Shown here one piece after another: positions 6,003 to 11,845 of a DNA stretch of 11,845 nt. The DNA is taken from contig QQUB01000410.1 of the NCBI GenBank assembly GCA_008501835.1, forward strand, positions 1-11,845, given 5' to 3'. The DNA comes from Bacteroidota bacterium. GTDB taxonomy: Bacteria > Bacteroidota > Bacteroidia > Chitinophagales > Saprospiraceae. Below the pieces are notes generated by a model that was given only the letters and a program-made list of their open reading frames with translations, did no database searches and was not told where the DNA came from. Both the position numbers and the translations under genes were made by a program. Positions within the stretch are counted from its first letter, which is position 1. Every line of letters starts with the position of its first letter.

Positions 6003-6422
6003 TTATCCGTTGGTCCTTTCAATAACCTGTAATCTGATTTCCTCACTTGATAATCCTTGAGCTTTTAGCTCTTTTATGATCTCTGATTCGGCAATCCGGC
6101 GTTGTGCCTGTTGCTCATTGAAAATAACTCTTTGAGTCTGGTTGAGCATTCTGTACATGGAAGCTTCCGTTCCTTTCCTGTTGGCAGACAACTTTTGCAG
6201 GTATTTGGTCTTGTCCGTATCCTTCAGAGAAGCGATATCAGCGAGATTCTTGAAGTGGCGCTGTTGGATGACAGTCATTTGTTCAACCTGCTTGGTGTCG
6301 AGATCGTAGAGGCTGGTCAATTCGGTTACTGCCTGGCTTACTTCATTGGAAACTTCACTGGACTGTGCACTTATAGTAAAGGCTACAGCACTCAGGATAA
6401 AACATAATAATACCTTTCTCAT
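6003..6422 (-). CDS. Small secreted helical protein, function unknown
   Basis: 139 residues. Residues 1-20 are a signal peptide (MRKVLLCFILSAVAFTISAQ), so the mature protein of about 119 residues is periplasmic or secreted. The rest is predicted almost wholly helical, with no cysteine in the mature part. Residues about 40-110 read as a long helical hairpin (LDTKQVEQMTVIQQRHF, then KYLQKLSANRKGTEASMYRML, then QRVIFNEQQ). The spacing of Leu/Gln and the final helix resemble small periplasmic helical proteins of the Spy/CpxP sort, but no LTxxQ signature is exact, so this is only a hint. It is divergent from the DUF3109 gene, with a 180-bp shared control region, and ends at its own terminator. Confidence 0.8.
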   Translation of the reverse strand: MRKVLLCFILSAVAFTISAQSSEVSNEVSQAVTELTSLYDLDTKQVEQMTVIQQRHFKNLADIASLKDTDKTKYLQKLSANRKGTEASMYRMLNQTQRVIFNEQQAQRRIAESEIIKELKAQGLSSEEIRLQVIERTNG

Positions 6423-6499
6423 GTGTTTGTTTTTTAATGGAGTTGTTTTGATTTTCTGATCGAAGTGATATAATTTTAAAACAACTTCTGTAAATGATA

Positions 6500-6532
6500 T
6501 TGCCCGCTAAAGTACAAAAAATGGTAATTTTG
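6500..6532 (+). promoter_or_regulatory. Candidate promoter of the DUF3109 gene
   Basis: TAATTTTG at 6525-6532 matches the Bacteroidota -7 consensus exactly. A TTG at 6500-6502 lies 22 bp upstream, a little longer than the usual spacer, as a possible -33 element. The start would be near 6539, giving a leader of about 64 nt that ends with a GGAG at 6595-6598, four bases before the ATG. Confidence 0.5.
6507..6514 (-). promoter_or_regulatory. Candidate -7 box for the small secreted protein gene
   Basis: The minus strand reads TACTTTAG, one mismatch from TAnnTTTG, about 85 bp upstream of the ATG at 6422. It lies within the spacer of the better plus-strand promoter at 6500-6532, so the two divergent promoters would overlap. 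Confidence 0.35.
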
Positions 6533-6602
6533 AACCGTAATTCGAACACAATTTTAATTCATATACAGAGTAATTGTCATTTTACCGCCAATTCGGAGAT
6601 TT

Positions 6603-7193
6603 ATGCTGGTAATACAGGAGGTTTTAGTAAGTGATGATGTGGTGAAGGAAAATTTCATTTGCAATTTGAAAGCCTGCAAGGGCATTTGTTGCGTAGAAGG
6701 AGATTATGGTGCTCCCCTCGACACTTCGGAGTTACACACCCTCGAACATATTTATGAAAGGGTCCGTCCATTCCTGGCAGCAGATGGAATCAAGGCTCTG
6801 GAAGAGCAGGGTCTTTTCGTTTTTGTTGACGAGACCAAGGAATATACCACACCCCTGATTGACGGAGGTCCTTGCGCCTACCGCGTAATCGAGGGTGGTA
6901 TAATCACCTGTGGCATCGAATTGGCCTATTATGCGGGGGAAGTTCCATTTAAAAAACCAATCTCGTGTCACCTGTATCCTATTCGGATCCGGGAAAATAG
7001 TAAAACCGGATTTGAAGCTATTAATTACGACCGATGGGAAATTTGTTCCGATGCCTGTACCCTTGGAAACAAAGAACAGGTCCCTGTGTACAAATTTTTA
7101 AAAGAAGCCATCATTCGCAAATATGGTGAAGAATTTTATGCTGAACTGGAGGCTGCTGCAAATTATTTGGAATCAACTGATCATGGGAAATAA
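6603..7193 (+). CDS. DUF3109 cysteine-rich protein, probable metal or Fe-S binder
   Basis: 196 residues. Nine cysteines are clustered in conserved-looking positions: C20, C25, C29 and C30 (FICNLKACKGICCVEGDYGAPL), C91 (GGPCAYR), C103 (ITCGIE), C122 (KPISCHLYPIR), C148 and C152 (WEICSDAC). This matches the DUF3109 family, which from memory is widespread in Bacteroidota and related in pattern to YkgJ-type zinc or iron-sulfur cluster proteins. No signal peptide or membrane helix is seen, so it should be cytoplasmic. The function is unknown. The start is supported by a GGAG four bases upstream and an exact -7 promoter box. The glycosyltransferase gene follows 136 bp downstream on the same strand, so co-transcription is possible but not shown. 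Confidence 0.85.
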   Translation: MLVIQEVLVSDDVVKENFICNLKACKGICCVEGDYGAPLDTSELHTLEHIYERVRPFLAADGIKALEEQGLFVFVDETKEYTTPLIDGGPCAYRVIEGGIITCGIELAYYAGEVPFKKPISCHLYPIRIRENSKTGFEAINYDRWEICSDACTLGNKEQVPVYKFLKEAIIRKYGEEFYAELEAAANYLESTDHGK

Positions 7194-7329
7194 AATAGAA
7201 AAACTGGAAGTTGAGGAAGATCCGAAATTAGACATTCTCATCATTTTCCAACCTTCTATTTTTTAACTGTGCCTTATTTAATACAGGAGCAGAAATCGTT
7301 TTCCGACAGAATGTCAAACACTATAGAAA

Positions 7330-8454
7330 TTGAAAATTGCCGTCAACACAAGATTTTTACTTCGGGATAAACTCGAAGGCATTGGATGGTTCACTTATGA
7401 AGTGCTGAACCGGCTGGTTAAACTTCGACCAGATGACGAATTTGTTTTTATTTTTGACCGTCCTTTTGATGAGCAGTTTGTCACCGCCGAAAATGTCAAA
7501 GGAGTCACGACCTTCCCGCCTGCAAGACATCCTTTCCTTTGGTATTGCTGGTTTGAATGGGCAATTCCCGGACAAATTCATGCTTCGAATGCAGATCTGT
7601 TTATTTCCCCGGATGGCTTTTGCTCTTTAAATGTTACGGTACCGACCCTCATGGTTACCCACGATATCGCACACCATCATTTCCCGGAGCAGGTACCAAC
7701 TCTTGCCCGATGGTATTATAACCGCTTTATCCCAAGATTTTTGAAAAAGGCGGACCATATCATAACAGTGTCAGACTTTACCAAAAAGGACATCGAGGAA
7801 GTTTATGGCATTCCGGCCGCTAAAATGACGGTGGCTCATAATGGAAGCCGCAATATCTTTCGACCACTACCGGAAGATGACCAAAGAGCAGTAAGAGACC
7901 GTTTTTCAAATGGTAAACCCTATTTCTTCTATTATGGTGCGGTACATCCGCGGAAAAATGTTCATCGTTTGATCTCCGCTTTTGACCAGTTTAAAAAAAA
8001 TAATTCGGCAGATGTGAAATTGTTGATTGGCGGGCGTTTTGCCTGGCAAACCGGGCCGGTTAAAACTGCCTACGAAAAAGCAGCTTTTAAAAAAGACATA
8101 CATTTCCTGGGTTATCTTTCTGAAAACGACCTCACAGCGCTTACAGCATCGGCTTTAGCGATGGCTTACATTTCCAACTTTGAAGGATTTGGCCTGCCAA
8201 TTCTGGAAGCTATGCACAGCGAAGTCCCCGTCATAACCTCCAATGTTTCCTCCTTACCGGAAGTCGCCGGTGAAGCCGCACTCTTTGTAAATCCCTCATC
8301 CGTAAAGCAAATCGAATCCGCACTCTTCCAACTCTGGGACCAACCTGACCTAAGAAAGGAATTAATTGAAAAAGGAAAACACCAGCGTACCCAGTTCTAT
8401 TGGGACAAAACTGCCTCGATCATCAATGAAACGATTGATCGGTTGATGTTTTGA
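7330..8454 (+). CDS. GT4-type glycosyltransferase with a TTG start
   Basis: 374 residues, the normal length for a GT-B glycosyltransferase of family 4. It would move a sugar from a nucleotide-sugar donor to an unknown acceptor, perhaps in cell-surface polysaccharide synthesis. The N-terminal half has the family pattern (MKIAVNTRFL, GIGWFTYEV at 17-25, HDIAHHHFPEQ at 111-121, SDFTKKDIEEVYGI at 148-161, HNG at 170-172). The C-terminal donor domain has YGAVHPRKNVHRL (202-214) and the E-x7-E motif EGFGLPILE (Glu285 to Glu293), followed by VPVITSNVSSLPEVAG. The start is TTG at 7330. An in-frame stop lies two codons upstream (7324-7326), so no longer form is possible, and the sequence straight after it is the expected N-terminus. 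No other polysaccharide gene is nearby, so the substrate cannot be inferred. Confidence 0.93.
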   Translation: MKIAVNTRFLLRDKLEGIGWFTYEVLNRLVKLRPDDEFVFIFDRPFDEQFVTAENVKGVTTFPPARHPFLWYCWFEWAIPGQIHASNADLFISPDGFCSLNVTVPTLMVTHDIAHHHFPEQVPTLARWYYNRFIPRFLKKADHIITVSDFTKKDIEEVYGIPAAKMTVAHNGSRNIFRPLPEDDQRAVRDRFSNGKPYFFYYGAVHPRKNVHRLISAFDQFKKNNSADVKLLIGGRFAWQTGPVKTAYEKAAFKKDIHFLGYLSENDLTALTASALAMAYISNFEGFGLPILEAMHSEVPVITSNVSSLPEVAGEAALFVNPSSVKQIESALFQLWDQPDLRKELIEKGKHQRTQFYWDKTASIINETIDRLMF

Positions 8455-8782
8455 TTATAGTCTTCAGGGCGTAATCGAACCCCCGGCAGTTATTGTTTAA
8501 CCGCAACGTGCCCAAGGAATGCGCTAGGTTCGCAACGAAATTGTTCATAACTCAAGGTTTGTCTACAGCCCAAAATTTCCCACTGAGAAAAAATAAAAGG
8601 AATTCCATTTTCCTCCTAGCGTACTTTGCGTTTCCATTGCGTACTTAGCGGTTAAACTCCGGGCCTTACAACAAACTGAAACCTTAAAGACTCCTAAAGC
8701 CTCTCAAACCAGCAACAAGTAACCAGTAACCAGCAACTGGAGCAATGCGACATCCAGCACATGAAATGTCGGGGCAGCTCCC
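8455..8782. repeat. Convergent intergenic region made of degenerate repeats
   Basis: No gene is seen between the two convergent stop codons. An imperfect inverted pair of about 42 bp occupies 8496-8537 and the complement of 8656-8615, with about 29 of 42 matches. Both arms begin TTTAACCGC and carry CGCAA-type repeats. Near the right side, three AACCAG[C/T]AA units lie at 8707-8716, 8721-8729 and 8728-8737. A 6-bp hairpin CGACAT/ATGTCG spans 8748-8771, followed by GGGG/CCCC (8771-8783) that touches the stop codon of the next gene. From memory, AACCGC(A/T)AAGT-CGCAA strings are common between Bacteroidota genes. Confidence 0.6.
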
Positions 8783-10030
8783 CTAATACTTCACATCTAC
8801 CGTCTCCCAATAATTCCCGGAGTTCCCCATATTCTCAATAATGTTCAAACTCGTGACATGAGATTGAGTCATCATGTTTGAAATAGTATTGAACATGTAG
8901 TTATTGCTGTCCATTTCTGCCTGCTTTTTTCTTAGGTAGGCCTGTTTTTCCTCCTTTGTGTCCACTCCTTCCGGCCAAAGGCTGTCGATATAGGCAGGAT
9001 CGGAATAATCAGGGATATCTGAGGCAGGAGCAGATGGCTGATAAACCGGAGTTTGGTACATGGAGGCGATATAGTTTTGTTGTTCTTGGGGAGATAGTTG
9101 ATTGTAGGCATTTATTACATAATCACTGACCGTGCCCATAATGCAAAGACTTTGTCGGGTTTCGAGATTTCCGTTCTGAAAGGTGGTAATAAATTCGCTG
9201 GTTAATTGATTTCTCAAGGTTTCGTCCATGGAGAATTCCTGTCCGGCAAGGTTGCTGTAGAATTTGGCGAGTTGTAGATATCCATCCACTTCTTTTTCTG
9301 TAAGGGCCAGCATATTGACATGGTCGGTGGCGATGATCCGGCAATGTTTCTGGATAAGTTCCAGCAGGTAATCCGTTTCTCCACTTGATTGATAAGCCAG
9401 GTCGATTTGTTGCAAAAGCGCGGATCTCACCAGTCCAATTTTCGATACATCGGATAAACGGTATAATTGCTGCATTTGCTGATCCACTTCCGTGACCTGC
9501 TGCAAAGTCATCGTCGGCTGGGTATTGAATTCTTTGATGGCTTCTTCTTTGAATTTTACCTTCTCTGATTCAGAAAGTGATGTGCCCAACAGGAATTCCA
9601 CGAATCGCCGGGTTTTGTCTAAATAGGATTGTGTGTAATGCTGTCCATTGGCTGTTGCCAGAATCGTGTTGTCCTCAGCCAGGGAAGGTGCCTTTACCAG
9701 ATCGAAGCGGTAACCGCTCAATTGAGAAGTAAGGCTCAGCTGACTGCCGTCAAAATAGGTGATATTAAAACTTTCATCCATTCCGTTGTTGAACTGAGCC
9801 AAAGTGATGAATCCGCCACCTTCAGCATAGTAATTACTGTTTACTGTGCCATTGGCATATTCAACCGTGTAAACGCCATAGTCATCTGTACCTGTTGGAG
9901 GAGTGAAAGAAATGTGGAGGTCGGCTGCCCGCAGATAATAACGGCCTTCTATAGATTGCGCTTCTGTAATGGACGGGTTGAAAAAATAAAGAAAACCTGA
10001 GAGTAGAAACAGCAAAATTCCTGGGTGCAT
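8783..10030 (-). CDS. Secreted two-part protein of unknown function
   Basis: 415 residues. Residues 1 to about 24 are a signal peptide ending near ITEAQS. Residues about 27-112 look beta-rich, with alternating hydrophobic and polar residues and many Tyr, Thr and Gly (SIEGRYYLRAADLHISF, TDDYGVYTVEYANGTV, ITYFDGSQLSL), which suggests a small barrel or sandwich domain. A helical part follows from about 133 to 315 (FVEFLLGTSLSESEKVKF, VDQQMQQLYRLSDVSKIGL, ALTEKEVDGYLQLAKFYSNLAG). The Pro/Tyr/Asp-rich stretch at 328-352 is a flexible linker to a final helical tail. The only cysteines are C230 and C296. I do not recognise the family. No lipobox and no C-terminal T9SS sorting domain is seen. A similarly secreted gene lies 69 bp upstream on the same strand. 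Confidence 0.8.
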   Translation of the reverse strand: MHPGILLFLLSGFLYFFNPSITEAQSIEGRYYLRAADLHISFTPPTGTDDYGVYTVEYANGTVNSNYYAEGGGFITLAQFNNGMDESFNITYFDGSQLSLTSQLSGYRFDLVKAPSLAEDNTILATANGQHYTQSYLDKTRRFVEFLLGTSLSESEKVKFKEEAIKEFNTQPTMTLQQVTEVDQQMQQLYRLSDVSKIGLVRSALLQQIDLAYQSSGETDYLLELIQKHCRIIATDHVNMLALTEKEVDGYLQLAKFYSNLAGQEFSMDETLRNQLTSEFITTFQNGNLETRQSLCIMGTVSDYVINAYNQLSPQEQQNYIASMYQTPVYQPSAPASDIPDYSDPAYIDSLWPEGVDTKEEKQAYLRKKQAEMDSNNYMFNTISNMMTQSHVTSLNIIENMGNSGNYWETVDVKY

Positions 10031-10099
10031 GGAGCTTAAGTTTTAGGGTTAAAAATTGTATTCATTGAAAACAAAAATAAAATTATTTAGTCTAAGGAT

Positions 10100-11044
10100 T
10101 CATTTCCGAAAATACATTTTTACGTATTTGTCGATACCGCATCCGAGGTAGCAATAGGTCTGACCGTCTTTGGTATAGCAGTCTAGGCGGTTTTGTTTGA
10201 AGTCAACTTTTTTAGGAAGGTATGCTTTATATACATCCATCAAACCTTCAGCTTCCTTAAACAAACTTGAATGATGTTTCGGAATTTTTTCCCATGCTTC
10301 AAATGCTGCAGATAGGACAAGTGGAATTTCTTCACAGCGTTTATTCATGTTTACGTAGATTACCCCTTTAATTAACCACGCCTCATAGCAGGTAGAATCC
10401 AATTCTAATGCAGTATTTAAATTTTTTAGTGCTTCAAAAAAGTTCTGTTTTTGCATCAAATAATACCTGGATCTCAAATAATAAATTTTCGCTTTTAAAG
10501 AATCAGTATCTGCTTCTGATAATGATTGATCTGTTGCTTGCAGAAATAAAGAATATTCAGGGTTAAAATAGTTCGAATCCAACTCAACGCTAATAGGAGA
10601 GGAGCGGTAATTTCCTATTTGAATTCTCACTTTGGTAGTAAAATCCCCATGAAATTTTCCTCTTTTTATCCAAAAATAGGAATCAGGCAATAATGCAATT
10701 TCTCCAAGTCCAAAGCCACAATCCAATTGCTTTAATCCGTCAATGCTAGTCCATTTACCATTCTTATCAATAGCTTTAGTATAAACGAAAATCCGGCTTT
10801 CATATCTGCTGAAAAATAAGGTGTCTGAAGTAGTGTTGATCAGTAATATGGCCAAGTGATCTAGGCTGTCCACTTGTTTTACCTGAATATAAACAGAATC
10901 AGGATGGTACAACTCAGGTGCTTCCAATTGATGTCTGGAGACTTTGCAAAGGCTAAATTGAGCAATGGCTCTGTTATGTAATAACAAGGAAAGGAAAAGT
11001 GAAAGATAGAGGACTTGCCTATTAAGAATGAGCCAGGTTTTCAT
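10100..11044 (-). CDS. Secreted protein with beta domain, short TPR region and Cys-rich tail
   Basis: 314 residues. Residues 1-29 form a signal peptide (LYLSLFLSLLLHN core, then AIAQ). Residues about 45-158 read as beta strands (VYIQVKQVDS, LAILLINTTSDTLFF, FGLGEIALLPDSYFWIKRG, KVRIQIGNYRSSPISVELD), like an immunoglobulin-type or inhibitor-like sandwich. Residues about 185-245 look like one to two TPR units (YYLMQKQNFFEALKNLNTAL, YEAWLIKGVIYVNMNKRCEEI). The tail from 289 to 302 is cysteine-rich (C289, C298, C302). Its function is not recognised. The 3' neighbour, 69 bp away on the same strand, is also a secreted protein, so the two may be one operon. The repeat array begins about 90 bp upstream of the start codon, so any promoter must lie in or next to that narrow stretch. 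Confidence 0.8.
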   Translation of the reverse strand: MKTWLILNRQVLYLSLFLSLLLHNRAIAQFSLCKVSRHQLEAPELYHPDSVYIQVKQVDSLDHLAILLINTTSDTLFFSRYESRIFVYTKAIDKNGKWTSIDGLKQLDCGFGLGEIALLPDSYFWIKRGKFHGDFTTKVRIQIGNYRSSPISVELDSNYFNPEYSLFLQATDQSLSEADTDSLKAKIYYLRSRYYLMQKQNFFEALKNLNTALELDSTCYEAWLIKGVIYVNMNKRCEEIPLVLSAAFEAWEKIPKHHSSLFKEAEGLMDVYKAYLPKKVDFKQNRLDCYTKDGQTYCYLGCGIDKYVKMYFRK

Positions 11045-11065
11045 CTTCTTTTTGATTTTATTTAT

Positions 11066-11075
11066 GGAGATCTCC
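11066..11075. promoter_or_regulatory. Perfect 10-bp palindrome upstream of the secreted-protein gene
   Basis: GGAGATCTCC is identical to its own reverse complement and lies about 20-30 bp upstream of the start codon at 11044. It would fall in the promoter or leader and might be a small operator, but a single 10-bp palindrome can occur by chance. Confidence 0.25.
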
Positions 11076-11225
11076 CAATTTACTATTTTCTGTCCAAATT
11101 TGGTTTTTTGATGGGAATCTTATCGATGAAGGGTGGTACCTAACCTGGAAGGAAAACACCTCCGACCCCGCTAGGGGTCCCATATCGGTAACACCTTGCG
11201 GCTGGGATAACCTCGTGCCTTTAGG

Positions 11226-11244
11226 CCTGCCTGCTGCAGGCAGG
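11226..11244. repeat. 19-nt perfect palindrome inserted in one repeat copy
   Basis: CCTGCCTGCTGCAGGCAGG has two perfect 8-nt arms around CTG. The first super-unit reads CCTTTAGG, the palindrome, then TACGACATC. The second reads CCTTTAGGTACGACATC without it (near 11541-11557). The palindrome is therefore an exact presence/absence difference between two copies. Confidence 0.85.
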
Positions 11245-11462
11245 TACGACATCTATTTCCCGGGAGGAGGCTTTTCCCGCAAAGGGATTTGGTACCTACA
11301 GCACCCAACAGATTTTGTCCATGCCGGGAGTTACCGGGATAGGGTACCTGACGGCACCAGAGGATGCTTTTCCCATTATCAAAAACCATTAGGTACCTAC
11401 AGCACCAAAGAGATTTGGTCCATGCCGGGAGTTACCGGGATAGGGTACCTGACGGCACCATA

Positions 11463-11520
11463 AGGTGTTTCCAACTGGTACTGGCCTGACCCCACTAGGG
11501 GTCCCATATCGGTAACACCT
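11463..11520. repeat. Nested stem-loop at the junction between super-units
   Basis: AGGTGTT (11463-11469) pairs with AACACCT (11514-11520). Inside, GACCCC (11488-11493) pairs with GGGGTC (11498-11503) around an ACTA loop. The next junction (from 11773) keeps the same elements: GGTGTT, GACCCC-ACTA-GGGGTC and AACACC. The loops of the inner hairpins differ by one base (GCTA or ACTA), while the arms do not change. Confidence 0.7.
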
Positions 11521-11845
11521 GGTGGCAAGGATAACCTCGTGCCTTTAGGTACGACATCTATTTCCCGGGAGGATGCTTTTCCCATTATCAAAAAGCATTA
11601 GGTACCTACAGCACCAAAGAGATTTGGTCCATGCCGGGAGTTACCGGGATAGGGTACCTGACGGCACCAGAGGATGCTTTTCCCATTATCAAAAAGCATT
11701 AGGTACCTACAGCACCAAAGAGACTTGGTCCATGCCGGGAGTTACCGGGATAGGGTACCTGACGGCACCATACGGTGTTTCCAACTGGTACTGGCCAGAC
11801 CCCACTAGGGGTCCCATATCGGTAACACCTTGCGGCTGGGATAAC

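Larger units (their letters stand above)
11135..11845. repeat. Higher-order tandem repeat array, runs off the right edge
   Basis: Three head-to-tail super-units begin at the hairpin GACCCC-NCTA-GGGGTC: 11164-11487 (324 bp), 11488-11797 (310 bp), and a partial one at 11798-11845. Each full unit has an entry segment (CCATATCGGTAACACC, then CTCGTGCCTTTAGG), two copies of a ~101-bp sub-repeat, and an exit segment (GGTGTTTCCAACTGGTACTGG). The sub-repeats are 11265-11360 (96 bp, divergent), 11361-11461, 11570-11670 and 11671-11771; the last three differ at only a few positions. GGTACC occurs nine times between 11135 and 11759. Neither 101 nor 310 is a multiple of three, so a protein frame cannot be kept across copies, and the short open frames here are accidental. 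Function unknown. Confidence 0.9.

Noticed and set aside
7183..7266. 27-codon frame overlapping the end of the DUF3109 gene
   Set aside because: It has no ribosome site of its own, no recognisable product and a composition typical of chance.
11058..11591. Open frames of 64-82 codons on both strands within the repeat array
   Set aside because: They are created by the repeats; periods of 101 and 310 bp shift the frame from copy to copy, and no start signals or domains are seen.
11135..11845. CRISPR array
   Set aside because: The repeats are ~101 and ~310 bp, contiguous and without unique spacers; no cas gene is in the window.

Overview
The window looks like chromosomal DNA of a Bacteroidota bacterium, most probably near Saprospiraceae/Saprospiria. 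The reasons are protein families and style rather than a database match: two TonB proteins with an extra N-terminal membrane segment, a DUF3109 cysteine protein, promoter candidates of the TAnnTTTG type, weak Shine-Dalgarno sites, and long intergenic stretches full of short palindromes. No rRNA, tRNA, CRISPR array, phage gene or intact transposase was seen.

Layout. 1-518 (minus) is the 5' part of a secreted TPR protein that runs off the left edge. 519-1449 holds no convincing gene. It contains a GC-rich patch, a chain of hairpins, a 259-bp MITE-like element with 37-bp terminal inverted repeats, an extra copy of its end, and a large hairpin. 1450-5808 (all minus) is, in transcription order, mitochondrial-type citrate synthase (gltA), gcvH, a VanZ-family membrane protein and a two-TM TonB with long proline runs. 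Two strong tandem terminator hairpins follow, and then a second TonB paralogue. 6003-6422 (minus) is a small secreted helical protein. It is divergent from a DUF3109 gene (6603-7193, plus), which is followed by a GT4-type glycosyltransferase with a TTG start (7330-8454, plus). 8455-8782 is a convergent intergenic region made of degenerate repeats. 8783-10030 and 10100-11044 (both minus) are secreted proteins of unknown function. 11135 to the right edge is a non-coding tandem array with higher-order structure.

How the genes work together. gltA starts the TCA cycle. GcvH carries the lipoyl arm of the glycine cleavage system. The TonB pair would pass proton-motive force to outer-membrane receptors. 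The 12-, 76- and 53-bp gaps suggest one gltA-gcvH-vanZ-tonB transcription unit ending at the terminators at 2530-2624, with the second tonB separate. The two unknown secreted proteins may form another unit.

The most unusual content is in non-coding DNA. The right-hand array has 310-324-bp units, each containing two ~101-bp sub-repeats, nine GGTACC sites, and one exact 19-nt palindrome present in one copy but absent from the other. The 750-1357 region is a nested palindromic element. No clear new protein-based system was found.
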